The position numbers and the translations under genes were made by a program. Under the pieces are notes generated by a model, which was not told the DNA's origin, made no database searches, and saw only the letters and a program-made list of their open reading frames with translations. A stretch of DNA of 64,000 bases, from positions 4,278,001 through 4,342,000 of the forward strand of contig OZ241746.1 in NCBI GenBank assembly GCA_965201045.1, in the 5' to 3' direction. Within the stretch, counting starts at the first letter, position 1. Each line of letters opens with the position of its first letter. Shown here piece after piece: positions 46,134 to 55,464 of the stretch. The stretch comes from JAPORK01 sp026710285 (lineage in GTDB: Bacteria > Pseudomonadota > Gammaproteobacteria > Pseudomonadales > Endozoicomonadaceae).

Positions 46134-47327
46134 ATGAAACGGCTTATAATCTCAATATTTATTGTTAGTTTTTGTCGTTTATTTTGCATGAAAAAATTTG
46201 TACCCTTTCATTTTAACCTGCCTGCTTTCTTCTTTAAATCTGGCACAACAATCAATAACTTATCCTGCTGCTTTTTTCTTTTATTACTTTTTTGCTATTT
46301 AAATTTTTGTACAGCTAATCACAAGCACTTAGCTAAAGCTTTAGAAGCAGGTGATGAAACAGTTATTGAGCAATTAATACAGAATTAAAAAATAGATATT
46401 AATGCTCAATACAAATGGTTTAACGGGCAGAATACACTCCTTATGACACCTCTTATGATTCTTGCAATATACGGACATACCCGTATTGCAGAGAACTTTA
46501 TCAAAAAAGGTGCTGATGTGAATTTAAAAAATAATGACAATTGTACCGCTTTAATGTTTGCGGCACAGCAAGGATATATAGAAACTGTAGCACTGCTTAT
46601 TAGGTATAAAGCTAATATCAATGAGGAAAATATTTTTGGCTTTACACCTTTAACCTATGCAATATTGCAAGGGCATGTTGGGATAATAACTTATCTGATT
46701 GATCATGGTGCTGATGTCAATTTGCCATCGGGATCTCTTAATATAACACCTTTAATGTACGCAGCACATCAAGGTCTGATACAGATTGCAACTCTTCTTA
46801 TTAAGCATGGTGCGAATATAAATGCACAAAGTAGTCATAAGATTACATCTTTAATGTATGCAATATTTAAAGATCATGCAGAAACTACAGAATATCTGAT
46901 TACAGCAAGAGCAGATGTAAACATGAAAGATTTTTACGGTCAGACAGCTTTAACTTTTTGTATGACCGGAGGAAAAAAAGATTTTAATCATATCATAAAG
47001 CTTCTAATTAGCAAAGGTGCAGATTTTGATATAAGTAATTCGATTCATGCAGATGCTTTATTCCAGGCATTTAAAAGATTCATCCGGGAGATTCAGGAAT
47101 TACCCTATAAATTGAATATTCTCACAGTATTGTTAGATTTTATAAGACCAGATGAGACAAATAACTTTGTTGTAAAAACGTTTACTTCAGGGAAAAGAAG
47201 TTTTTTATTTCAGCAAAAAAGAGATGACAAAATTAATGAAGATATTTTAATTGAAGATCTGTCTGCACTGAAAACAGCATTTATATCAAGCTCTCCACTT
47301 CAGGATGCTGTAAAAATCAAAGTTTAA
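46134..47327 (+). pseudogene. ankyrin-repeat protein gene interrupted by one in-frame stop
   Basis: The frame starts at ATG 46134 with a hydrophobic N-terminus (signal-like CFFLLLLFCYLNFCTA near residue 60) and AKALEAGDETVIEQLIQN. It meets TAA at 46386-46388 and continues in the same frame KIDINAQYKWFNGQNTLLMT into six or seven ankyrin repeats (GCTALMFAAQQG-type) to 47327. The stop falls inside the first ankyrin repeat, so the two parts were one protein of about 397 codons. The second part could also start at ATG 46443 as a 294-residue protein. The 3' end overlaps a dispersed repeat tail. Whether the gene is dead or translated in two pieces cannot be told. Confidence 0.7.
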
Positions 47328-47347
47328 AAAATGTGACTAAGAGGCAG
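47312..47347 (+). repeat. tail of an intron-derived repeat overlapping the ankyrin 3' end
   Basis: AAAATCAAAGTTTAAAAAAT followed by GTGACTAAGAGGCAG equals the tail of the family (compare 63407-63445 in reverse). The ankyrin stop codon lies inside it, so the last residues of the protein come from the repeat. Confidence 0.6.
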
Positions 47348-47541
47348 CCCTGAAGGAAGAGATCTCTTGCGCAAAATTGATGAATTAAAAATAATATGTA
47401 TTATACTGACATAGGCGTTACTACATTCGAACATAACTCTGTTGTGTAAAGTATTTTTCTAATGGTTGACCAGCCATTATCTGCTATTTATGCTAAATTT
47501 TTTTCATTATTTAAACATAAGACAAAAAGCGGGGAGTCTTT

Positions 47542-48204
47542 ATGGGTCAAACAGCAAGTATTTCAGCGTCACTCCACCAGTACATTCTGGAAAGAGGCAC
47601 CAGTGAATCATCGCACGCACAAAAATTGCGGCATGCCACAGAACAACATGAAATGATGCGCATGATGAGTTCTCCTGAACAAACGCAGCTGCTGGTTTTA
47701 CTCCTTCAATTAATCGCAGCAAAAAGAGTTATTGAAATAGGTGTCTATTCCGGTTATTCTACCCTGCGTATGGCAGAAGCGTTACCGGATACAGGTGAAA
47801 TCTTTGCCTGTGATATTTCTGAAGAATGGATGCAGATCGGCAAGCCTTTCTGGCAGGAAGCGCAGGTAAATCATAAAATTATTCCGGTAATAGCCCCGGC
47901 GCTTGATACATTACAGCGTTTTATTGATGAAGGTCAGGCAGGTCTTTTTGATCTTATTTACATCGATGCAGATAAAAGTAATAATATTGCTTATTACCAT
48001 TTAGCCCTGCAGCTCATACGCTCAAAAGGCTTGATTGTGATTGATAATATGTTTTTGGGGCAGCGTGTGCTTAATTTGCATGATGATTCAACCGAAACCA
48101 CCGCAGTCAGAGAGTTAGCAGCGCTAATTCATGCAGATCGCAGTGTTACTTCTGTATTGCTACCGGTGGGTGATGGTATTTCGGTAATGATGAAAACGAG
48201 CTGA
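47542..48204 (+). CDS. SAM-dependent O-methyltransferase, caffeoyl-CoA type
   Basis: A 220-residue class I methyltransferase of the Methyltransf_3 (catechol/caffeoyl-CoA O-methyltransferase) family. Motif I is RVIEIGVYSGYSTLRMAEAL. FDLIYIDADKSNNIAYYHLA supplies metal-binding Asp residues and SKGLIVIDNMFLGQRV the rest of the metal site. The C-terminal VLLPVGDGISVMMK is typical. Bacterial members methylate small catechols or tRNA 5-hydroxyuridine (TrmR); the substrate is not decidable here. Confidence 0.88.
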   Translation: MGQTASISASLHQYILERGTSESSHAQKLRHATEQHEMMRMMSSPEQTQLLVLLLQLIAAKRVIEIGVYSGYSTLRMAEALPDTGEIFACDISEEWMQIGKPFWQEAQVNHKIIPVIAPALDTLQRFIDEGQAGLFDLIYIDADKSNNIAYYHLALQLIRSKGLIVIDNMFLGQRVLNLHDDSTETTAVRELAALIHADRSVTSVLLPVGDGISVMMKTS

Positions 48205-48287
48205 ACCACTGTAAATTTTTTAATCTGATCGTTTAATACAAATAACTGTGTATAATATGTTTCTTCTGTTAACGTAAGGAATAATCT

Positions 48288-48848
48288 GTGGAATTACTGA
48301 AAACACTCACTGAACGACATTCTTCTCCGGTCCTTACAGAGCCTGCTCCTACACAAGAACAGCTGGATATTATGTTTAAAGCAGCATTGAGAGCACCTGA
48401 TCATGCCCGTCTGCACCCTTGGCGTTTTATTGTAATAGCCAATGATGCACGCAAAAAACTGGGAGATGTTTTTGCGAATATCGCTATGCAGGATAATCCG
48501 GATTTACCTGAGTCATCTATACAACGCACACGTAATTTACCGCTGCGTGCACCGTTACTTGTTGCCTTGGTACTTCATTATAAAGAGCATGCGATGGTAC
48601 CTGAAGTGGAGCAAATTTTATCCACGGGTGCTGCCGGTTACGGACTTATCACCGCAGCCTTTCATTTAGGTGTTGGTGCTTACTGGAGAACCGGCGCACA
48701 CTGTTTTGACCAGCGTACTGCCAAAGCACTTCATCTGCATAATAATGAAAAACTAATGGGATTTATTTATCTGGGGACACCAGCGAAATCTGCAAATCCG
48801 GTACCTCCCTTATCAGCAGATGATTTTGTTACATCATGGAGCGGGTAA
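48288..48848 (+). CDS. nitroreductase-family protein, YdjA-like
   Basis: A 186-residue flavoprotein of the nitroreductase superfamily closest to E. coli YdjA (183 residues). TERHSSPVLTEPAPTQEQLD is the short-type N-terminus with the FMN-phosphate RHS motif. ALRAPDHARLHPWRFIVI and AAGYGLITAAFHLGVGAYWR follow. The start is GTG 48288, with AAGGA upstream. It precedes trmB by 42 bp on the same strand and may be co-transcribed. Confidence 0.88.
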   Translation: MELLKTLTERHSSPVLTEPAPTQEQLDIMFKAALRAPDHARLHPWRFIVIANDARKKLGDVFANIAMQDNPDLPESSIQRTRNLPLRAPLLVALVLHYKEHAMVPEVEQILSTGAAGYGLITAAFHLGVGAYWRTGAHCFDQRTAKALHLHNNEKLMGFIYLGTPAKSANPVPPLSADDFVTSWSG

Positions 48849-48890
48849 TATTACCTGAAGTTTATTACGGTATTTTTTTAGTGAAGATTT

Positions 48891-49622
48891 ATGTTAGAAC
48901 AGGTTAAGATTGATCCAAATAATCAGGTAAAGGCACCTGATCAGCTGCGACTTATCAAAAGTTTTGTCCGGCGTTCAGGCAGAATGACAGCTGCACAAAA
49001 AAGAGGCTGGGACGAAAAATGGTCAGATTGGGGGTTACAATGTAATCAGGACTCCTCCGTTCTGGCAGCGTGTTTTGCACGTAAAGCACCATTGGTGCTG
49101 GAAATTGGTTTTGGTATGGGGCATTCATTGGTTGAAATGGCCCAAACAGAACCTGAAAAAAATTTCATCGGTGTGGAAATACATAAGCCCGGGGTAGGTT
49201 GTCTGTTACATAATGCCGATAAAGCGGAACTAACCAATATACGCGTTTTTTGTGATGATGCAATAGATGTATTAAATCAAGCGGTTCCGCAAGATAGTTT
49301 GCACAGAGTACAGATCTATTTTCCGGATCCGTGGCACAAAAAAAGACACAATAAAAGGCGTTTAGTTAAAGCAGATTTTATCTCCCTGATACACTCACGG
49401 CTGGAGCCTGGTGGTATTTTGCATTTGGCAACAGACTGGGAACCTTATGCACAGGAAATGCTGGATCTGCTTTCATCCGCACCAGGCTGGAGAAATCAAG
49501 CAGGAGAAAAACAATTTGCCCCAAAACCTGCCTTTCGTCCTTTAACTAAATTTGAAAAGCGCGGACAAAATTTAGGGCACAGTATTCGGGATTTATTGTT
49601 TGAAAAAACGGGTAAAGAATAG
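48891..49622 (+). CDS. trmB: tRNA (guanine-N7)-methyltransferase
   Basis: TrmB methylates G46 in the variable loop of tRNAs. The 243-residue protein has the SAM motif LVLEIGFGMGHSLVEMAQ and the signature IYFPDPWHKKRHNKRRLVKA. The C-terminal TKFEKRGQNLGHSIRDLLF is present. The N-terminal RSFVRRSGRMTAAQ is a usual feature. Length matches E. coli (239). It is the last of three plus-strand genes; a repeat copy follows. Confidence 0.96.
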   Translation: MLEQVKIDPNNQVKAPDQLRLIKSFVRRSGRMTAAQKRGWDEKWSDWGLQCNQDSSVLAACFARKAPLVLEIGFGMGHSLVEMAQTEPEKNFIGVEIHKPGVGCLLHNADKAELTNIRVFCDDAIDVLNQAVPQDSLHRVQIYFPDPWHKKRHNKRRLVKADFISLIHSRLEPGGILHLATDWEPYAQEMLDLLSSAPGWRNQAGEKQFAPKPAFRPLTKFEKRGQNLGHSIRDLLFEKTGKE

Positions 49623-49717
49623 ATTAAAGATAATCTGTTCATGGGGGTATGCTTAATCAGTTACATGAGCTGCTTGTGAAAATGACAGTTATTTTTCTGG
49701 CCTTGACAAGCTCAGCC

Positions 49718-49823
49718 CTGTCTCTTAGTCACATTTTCAGGCTCTGATTTTTGCCCTGACAGGTTTGCCTATTGCTGAACATATCAGGCTTTTGAACATA
49801 TAACCGAGCTGAATCTGTCGAAG
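49718..49823 (-). repeat. intron-derived dispersed repeat, minus-strand copy
   Basis: On the minus strand: CTTCGACAGATTCAGCTCGG, GATATGTTCAGCAATAGG, AACCTGTCAGGGCAAAAATC, AGAGCCTGAAAATGTGACTA and AGAGACAG at the end (49718). All parts of the family consensus are present, in the gap between trmB and a small minus-strand gene. Confidence 0.75.
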
Positions 49824-49871
49824 ACAAATCGCCTGTAGTGAATCAGACTTCCCGGTTATTTTTAATGAACT

Positions 49872-50264
49872 TCAATCTGTTTGTATATTGAGCTTTTTTT
49901 TCTGTTCTTCAACAAGTTCGTTGAGTCTGTTCTTTTCTTCAATATCAGCGAGATGACCGATTTGATCATGAACAGCTTTAAAATCATCTCCGGTTACAGC
50001 ATTATGAATTTTATTACGCAATGCGATGACTTTTAAAGGAACATAGAAAATACTTGTAGGCGGTATGCTGGTGATGGTTCTTGCTGATAAAGGCTGATCA
50101 GTGGTTTGGCTTTCACAGGTTATATTCAGTAGTTTTTTTAGCGGAATTCCACCCGCTTTGGGAAACTGTTTGTTTTCAGGCTGAGTATAAGTCGGTTGAT
50201 TTGAATGAATTTTCATTTTTAGCATCCTTGCCATATTATTCATTGCGCTGTTAAGTGGCAGCAA
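49872..50264 (-). CDS. small unknown protein
   Basis: A protein of up to 130 residues. The N-terminal 60 residues are polar and Pro/Gln/Asn-rich (HSNQPTYTQPENKQFPKAGG). The C-terminal 50 form a charged helix (AVHDQIGHLADIEEKNRLNE, then EEQKKKLN). No signal peptide or known domain. Later Met codons (residues 8, 11, 14, 17) are possible starts. It lies just upstream of the GNAT-like pair, on their strand, and could be a small effector; this is a guess from context. Confidence 0.45.
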   Translation of the reverse strand: MLPLNSAMNNMARMLKMKIHSNQPTYTQPENKQFPKAGGIPLKKLLNITCESQTTDQPLSARTITSIPPTSIFYVPLKVIALRNKIHNAVTGDDFKAVHDQIGHLADIEEKNRLNELVEEQKKKLNIQTD

Positions 50265-50410
50265 AAGACTTTCGTATTAACCCACAGGTTATGGTAAAAA
50301 TCTTAAATACCTCCTGTTAATTTAAAAACAGAAAAGATTTTTTATAGTTTAATAATAGACCTTACGGTTTAAAAACCACACAAACGGATAAAAATATATG
50401 CTGTGGACAC

Positions 50411-50612
50411 AACCATACTCTTATACAAATATTTGGTTGGATGTAAAAAAATTTGAAAATTTTTTCTGGATTCCTGCTTGCGCAGGAATGACAACGGTGG
50501 AGTATGGTAAAAACCGTCGAAGCCATAAAAACCCATGAAGTTCTGTTTGTGCAAACTCGTCATTCCTACGCAAGCAGGAATCCATTGGTATTTAGAGTAT
50601 ATTTTCTATAAG
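50411..50612. repeat. uninterrupted copy of the GTCATTCC repeat (empty site for the intron)
   Basis: Two hairpins, GATTCCTGCTTGCGCAGGAA and CATTCCTACGCAAGCAGGAA, bracket TGACAACGGTGGAGTATGG and CCATGAAGTTCTGTTTGTGC. The first hairpin is directly joined to GACAACGG, exactly where the group II intron sits in the other copy. The repeat occupies most of the gap before the GNAT-like gene. Confidence 0.85.
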
Positions 50613-50632
50613 ATTATACATACCGCAAAAAC

Positions 50633-51811
50633 TTATGTACAAGAGTGTGCAGAAGTACCAGAGAATATTTTTCTGAGATTATCATGACCACAGGCAAAAA
50701 GCTTGTGATAATTTTCACAAAATTTTTCTTCACTGGGTTCGAGTAAAACTTCTACTGAAGGAGCAATACCCTGACTCCACGCTGGCAAATCGTGACCATG
50801 CAATCTGCACAGGCTGTTGGTTATCATTTCAGCAATTCCTCCGGAACCACGGTGATCAGGTGCAAGATGAACATACCACCAGTGTATTCGTGGAATTGTG
50901 GTTAAATCACCTGACAACGCTTTATCAATCAAGGAATAAATATGCTCCATTACTTTGTTGATGTGTTTTGGATTAGTATGCAGCCATAATGCTGTCTCTT
51001 TTCTGGATCTGACGCCAAAGACATAGTCATCTGGATCAGCTCCAAAAGATGCTCTTAATGAATCTTTGGCAAAAACAGGGATATACACATATTGAGTGAG
51101 TGGTATTTTTTCACCTTGTAGTGATCCTGAAACAAGACCATATCCAAATGCTTTACTGCAAGATTGTAGCGCTATTGTCTTCATCCATGTGACAGTATGC
51201 GGACAACACTCTGCTGAAAAATGCTCATCATATTTGATATTGACTGCCCGATCCAGTGCATAGCCATATATGTTTTCATTTTTACTAATGAATGTATAAA
51301 CACAAGTATATTCTGGTCGTATTTTACCAAACTCATCTGCGCAAGGGTTCTTTCGTACTTTAGCAATAGCAGCTCTTTTACCGGAAAGATATTCCACTAA
51401 CTCCTTACTTTTCATATTTTCTGATTGTAGTTTTTTTGTAGCACTGATAACAGCCTCTTCAAACATATCATCCCAAATTTTTGGATCGCCATAACGGAAT
51501 CCCCACTCTTCTGCAGAACGTTGGACCATGTGTTTTCCTCGATACTCGGCATTTTTTTGTGGTGGAATTTCAGGTCTGATGACATTTAATTTTCTAAGTT
51601 TGTGTTCTTCACTTTGGGGCACTACAGCTTCATATTCAGCTACGGAACGTTGGGCTATATGTTTTCCTTGATATTTAGTATCTTGTGGTTGTGGAATTTC
51701 AGGTTCTGCGACACGTGCTCTTTTAGGTCTATGCTCTTCATTTTGAAGCACGGTAGCTTCATATTCAGTGTATGTTTTATCCAAAATGCCTTCATGGCTA
51801 GTAACATTCAT
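50633..51811 (-). CDS. GNAT-like protein with NLS-like N-terminal repeats, copy 1
   Basis: A 392-residue protein, paralogous to the next gene. Residues 17-59 and 60-102 are two copies of a 43-residue unit (YEATVLQNEEHRPKRARVAE and YEAVVPQSEEHKLRKLNVIR). HRPKRARV looks like a monopartite nuclear localisation signal. The C-terminal part has YVHLAPDHRGSGGIAEMI (about 314-331), which fits the acetyl-CoA-binding motif A of GNAT acetyltransferases, followed by FCENYHKLF. The middle region is unknown. No signal peptide; AAGGAG precedes the ATG. A type III effector acting in the host nucleus is a reasonable hypothesis, not shown. Confidence 0.6.
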   Translation of the reverse strand: MNVTSHEGILDKTYTEYEATVLQNEEHRPKRARVAEPEIPQPQDTKYQGKHIAQRSVAEYEAVVPQSEEHKLRKLNVIRPEIPPQKNAEYRGKHMVQRSAEEWGFRYGDPKIWDDMFEEAVISATKKLQSENMKSKELVEYLSGKRAAIAKVRKNPCADEFGKIRPEYTCVYTFISKNENIYGYALDRAVNIKYDEHFSAECCPHTVTWMKTIALQSCSKAFGYGLVSGSLQGEKIPLTQYVYIPVFAKDSLRASFGADPDDYVFGVRSRKETALWLHTNPKHINKVMEHIYSLIDKALSGDLTTIPRIHWWYVHLAPDHRGSGGIAEMITNSLCRLHGHDLPAWSQGIAPSVEVLLEPSEEKFCENYHKLFACGHDNLRKIFSGTSAHSCT

Positions 51812-51900
51812 GGTTCCTGCTCCTTAGTTATTCATCCGTGGTGTTAATCTTTAGTGGCTGGCATTTTAATAAAATTCAAAAAGTATTCTGACATTCAGGC
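51806..51900 (-). promoter_or_regulatory. duplicated leader of the GNAT-like pair, copy 1
   Basis: About 95 bp, including the AAGGAGCAGGAACC ribosome site and AGAATACTTTTTGAATTTTA, nearly identical to the region upstream of the second gene (53043-53136). The duplication therefore included promoter and gene. Confidence 0.65.
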
Positions 51901-52013
51901 AAGAAGACCTGACAAACGCACCCGGGCAGCGGAGGTTTTTTCCGCACATGTGCTATATCCTGATGTAGAGATTTTCTAATCTTATAGCACAGCGGAGTCA
52001 ATAAACCTGGTTA

Positions 52014-53048
52014 TTAACTGTCTTCATCCGAAGTATCTGTGAATATTTTTCTGAGATCATCATGACCACAGGCAAAAAGCTTGTGATAATTTTCACAAAA
52101 TTTTTCTTCATTGGGTTCAAGTAAAACTTCTACTGAAGGGGCAATGCCTTGATTCCACGCTGGCAAATCGTAACCATGCAACCTACATAGGGTATTGGTT
52201 ATCATTTCAGCAATTCCTCCGGAACCACGACAATCAGGTGAAAGATGAACATACCACCAGTGTATTCGTGGAATTGTGGTTAAATCACCTGTCAACGCTT
52301 TATCAACCAGAGAATAAATATGCTCCATCACTTTATTGATTTTTTTTGGATCAGTATGCAGCCATACTACTGACTCCGGTCTGGAGGCAATTCCCAGGAC
52401 ATAGTTATCTGGTTCGTATCCAAAAACCTTCTTTAACACATCGAAGTGGGAAAACGGACAATAAATATATTGAGTTAATGATATCGTTTCCCCTTTTATT
52501 GACCCTAAAACAACACCATATCTGAATCCTTTTGTGAACGGACCAAGGGCTTTACCTAACCATTTTATAATATTATAAATACACTCTGCCGAAAAATTCT
52601 CATCATAGTTAATATTGACTGCCCGATCTAATGCGTAGCCATATATGTTGTTTTTTCTAATAAGTGTACAAGTATTTTCTACTCGTTTTTGACCAAATTT
52701 ATTCGCTGCAGAATTTTTTTGTACAGCAGCAATGGTACCTCTTAAATCAGAAAGGTATGTTACCAATTCCCGACTTCCCATTTCCCCTGATTTTAGTTTT
52801 TTTGTAGCATTAACAACAGCATATTCAAACATATCGTCCCAAATTTTTGGATCTCCATAAAGGGAGTTCCATTTTGCTACGGAACGTTGGGCTATATGTT
52901 TTCCCTGATATTCAATATCTTGTGGTTGTGGAATTTCAGGTTCTGCAACACGTGCTCTTTTAGGTTTATGTTCTTCATTTTGTGACACTGTAGCTTCATA
53001 TTCAGCATATGGGCTTTTATCCCAAATGCCTGTGTTAGTAACATTCAT
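52014..53048 (-). CDS. GNAT-like protein with NLS-like motif, copy 2
   Basis: A 344-residue paralogue of the preceding gene. It has one N-terminal repeat unit instead of two (YEATVSQNEEHKPKRARVAE, residues 17-36). The NLS-like KPKRARV is kept. GDPKIWDDMFEYAVVNATKK starts the shared core, and WWYVHLSPDCRGSGGIAEMI is the GNAT-like motif. The C-terminal 100 residues are nearly identical between the two; the middle differs more (for example RTLIRKNNIYGYALDRAVNI-type region, with changes around residues 160-230), which suggests selection or gene conversion at the end. ATG 53048 has the same AAGGAG leader. Confidence 0.6.
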   Translation of the reverse strand: MNVTNTGIWDKSPYAEYEATVSQNEEHKPKRARVAEPEIPQPQDIEYQGKHIAQRSVAKWNSLYGDPKIWDDMFEYAVVNATKKLKSGEMGSRELVTYLSDLRGTIAAVQKNSAANKFGQKRVENTCTLIRKNNIYGYALDRAVNINYDENFSAECIYNIIKWLGKALGPFTKGFRYGVVLGSIKGETISLTQYIYCPFSHFDVLKKVFGYEPDNYVLGIASRPESVVWLHTDPKKINKVMEHIYSLVDKALTGDLTTIPRIHWWYVHLSPDCRGSGGIAEMITNTLCRLHGYDLPAWNQGIAPSVEVLLEPNEEKFCENYHKLFACGHDDLRKIFTDTSDEDS

Positions 53049-53136
53049 GGTTCCTGCTCCTTAGTTATTCATCTGTGGTGTTACTCTTTAGTGGCTGACA
53101 TTTTAATAAAATTCAAAAAGTATTCTGACATTCAAG
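53043..53136 (-). promoter_or_regulatory. duplicated leader of the GNAT-like pair, copy 2
   Basis: The same 95-bp sequence as 51806-51900, with few changes, giving the shared ribosome site and presumably the promoter. Confidence 0.65.
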
Positions 53137-53292
53137 TAAGCGTATCTGACAAACGCCTGGTGACTGAGGTTGTTTGTGCTCCTGTGTTAACGTGTATCTG
53201 TGCCCTGTTTTACCTGATTTATCAGAGATGAAAAATAATACCCGAAATGCTATTATTGATTTTTTGCAATTTATAGTTTAAGGCTTGTAGAA

Positions 53293-54630
53293 ATGGTGCA
53301 ATATAAAGCGATTGAAGAAAAGGGGCATGGTGCTTTTGCCCGGGTAATGATCGTTGAAGATGAACATGGTAAACGTTTTGCAAAAAAAATATTCTCTCCA
53401 ATGCCGCATATTCTTGATACCGTTGGCGAAGCTCACTTAAAAAAACGTTTTAAGCGCGAGGTAAAATACCAGAGTCAAGTTAAACATCGCAATGTGGTTC
53501 CTGTGGTTGAATATGAGCTTGATAACGAAGTTCTCTCTTTTATTATGCCGCTTGCGGAATGCTCCCTGCAGGATGAACTGCGCTCAGATACGCTCTCTGG
53601 TGCAACCTGCAAAAAAGCACTTTTTGATGTATTAACGGGTTTGGAATGCCTTCATGATCATGGTTATACTCATCGCGATCTCAAACCTGCCAATATATTA
53701 AAATTCAAATCTGCCAGTGGTGATTTTTATTATGCCATAGGAGATTTTGGTTTAATGTCGGTAGCGCAGACAGACTCATCAACGTTAACAATGAGTAATA
53801 CTCGGGGCGGGACAGAAAACTATGCTGCTCCCGAACAAATAAAGAACTTTAAAGCAGCCACACCTTCTGCTGATATCTATTCGTTTGGTGCATTGCTACA
53901 TGATATTTTTGGACAGGGTGCCAGACGTATTCCCTACACAGAACTCTCTCTGCCCGGTCCCATTGGAACCATTATTGCAAAGTGCACGAAAGTAACACCA
54001 GATCAGAGATATAAATCAATCAGTACATTGCGGAACGAATTATATCCGATTCTTGATGATAGCGTATTAGAATTCAGTTCTCCTGATGAAGAGGCAATGG
54101 TGAAGTCATTGCAGAAAAATAGCCGGCTTTCCCACGAAGAGTGGGATGATATATTGATTGCTCTTGAAAAGCAGGTGGAAGAATTGCACGGCGGTAAGAA
54201 TATTTTTTATGCTATTTCTGAACAACATCTTGATCAGCTTAAAAATGAGATACCAGAACTTTTTAATGCTTTGGGACACTATTTTGCTGAATTTATTGCC
54301 GGTAACACCTTTGATTTTGACTATTGCGATATTTTAGCCGGTAAAGCTGAAAAATTTTATAAGGGTGGTGGATTAGAGATTAAAGCTGAAATAGTCTTGG
54401 CACTGCTTAAACTGGGCACTGCCCACAACCGCTGGTATGTTGAAAGAAAATTTTTACAGCTGGCCGGCTCTGATATTTCAGTTAATCTCGCCAAGCGTAT
54501 CATTAGTGAAATTGAAGTTGAGAATATCAATTTTGCAATACTTATATCTCGTTTAGAAGCCTCCATCAATGCATCACGGAAAGAATTACATCCACTGCTG
54601 CTGGAATTTATCGATGGAGCCGGTCAATGA
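53293..54630 (+). CDS. cytoplasmic Ser/Thr protein kinase
   Basis: A 445-residue Hanks-type kinase. The glycine loop EKGHGAFARVMI (9-20) is followed by the ATP lysine in RFAKKIF (31-32). The catalytic loop THRDLKPANIL has Asp129, the DFG motif is at 151-153, and the activation segment ends in NYAAPEQ. About residues 260-445 form a helical C-terminal domain without known relatives (EEWDDILIALEKQVEELHGG). There is no membrane segment and no PASTA domain. The stop overlaps the start of a PP2C phosphatase gene by 4 bp, so kinase and phosphatase are translated together and likely act on the same targets. The target is unknown. Confidence 0.9.
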   Translation: MVQYKAIEEKGHGAFARVMIVEDEHGKRFAKKIFSPMPHILDTVGEAHLKKRFKREVKYQSQVKHRNVVPVVEYELDNEVLSFIMPLAECSLQDELRSDTLSGATCKKALFDVLTGLECLHDHGYTHRDLKPANILKFKSASGDFYYAIGDFGLMSVAQTDSSTLTMSNTRGGTENYAAPEQIKNFKAATPSADIYSFGALLHDIFGQGARRIPYTELSLPGPIGTIIAKCTKVTPDQRYKSISTLRNELYPILDDSVLEFSSPDEEAMVKSLQKNSRLSHEEWDDILIALEKQVEELHGGKNIFYAISEQHLDQLKNEIPELFNALGHYFAEFIAGNTFDFDYCDILAGKAEKFYKGGGLEIKAEIVLALLKLGTAHNRWYVERKFLQLAGSDISVNLAKRIISEIEVENINFAILISRLEASINASRKELHPLLLEFIDGAGQ

Positions 54631-55328
54631 TTGAATTTGCAATCTTCAGCCATGCGGGCAAAACAGGAGACAATCAGGATTGTGTCCTGGCAGAACGTCA
54701 TCATGATGAGTGCTTACTGGTTATTGCCGATGGAATGGGCGGGAAAGAAGCAGGAGGAGAAGCTGCCAAAATCGCAGCCGCAGTACTTGGATCCATGTTC
54801 AAAAACGATAAAGCTTATGACTTGCCGGCAATGATTCGGTACGCTAAAGAAAAGATCACTGTTTTTGCAGAGGAAAACAGCATTAAACAAATGGGAACAA
54901 CATTAACCGCCTGCCTGATCAACAAGGGTAAGGTTACCGTTGCACATATTGGTGATACCAGACTCTATCACCTTAGAAATGAAGGAATTATTTCTGTCAC
55001 TAAAGATCAGACTGAAGTGCAAAAACTGATTGATGATGGTGTTTTATCAAAAAAAAGAGCACAGCATTATCATCGTCGCAATATTTTGCTTTCCGCACTA
55101 ACCAATTACTCTGATTACTCCCTTTTTGAAACTGAATTTTATGTTAACCGATCAGATCGCCTGATTCTTTTGACCGATGGCGCCTATGAACTTATCAAAA
55201 AAATTGAGATTAGAGATCTTTCTGTTAGGAACAACAATATTATCAGCCTGGCAGATTGTCTCAGAGCAACCATAGAAACCAGAAAAATCCATGATGATTA
55301 TTCCTGTATTGCCTGTCAAATTAAGTAA
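54627..55328 (+). CDS. PP2C-family Ser/Thr phosphatase
   Basis: A 233-residue metal-dependent phosphatase. Metal-site motifs are KTGDNQDCVL (Asp15 and Asp18) and VIADGMGGKEAGGEAA (Asp35). VTVAHIGDTRLYHL and LILLTDGAYELI follow, and the final Asp is in HDDYSCIA. It overlaps the kinase gene at ATGA and most likely reverses its action. It has the compact bacterial size (PrpC/Stp group) and no targeting signal. Confidence 0.92.
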   Translation: MIEFAIFSHAGKTGDNQDCVLAERHHDECLLVIADGMGGKEAGGEAAKIAAAVLGSMFKNDKAYDLPAMIRYAKEKITVFAEENSIKQMGTTLTACLINKGKVTVAHIGDTRLYHLRNEGIISVTKDQTEVQKLIDDGVLSKKRAQHYHRRNILLSALTNYSDYSLFETEFYVNRSDRLILLTDGAYELIKKIEIRDLSVRNNNIISLADCLRATIETRKIHDDYSCIACQIK

Positions 55329-55464
55329 TACCGATGACAAGTGTATCCGGATGACCACCCCCAACTGCGCCTGATGAAAGAAAATATTGTCTATATAAAA
55401 GACTACAACTTGTTAAATAATTAAAACCAGCTATATTGATGCGCACTTTACGTATTTCTATCAA

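Noticed and set aside
53293..55328. Kinase-phosphatase pair as a toxin-antitoxin or HipA-type module
   Set aside because: The kinase has full Hanks motifs and the partner is a PP2C enzyme, which fits reversible signalling rather than a toxin pair.
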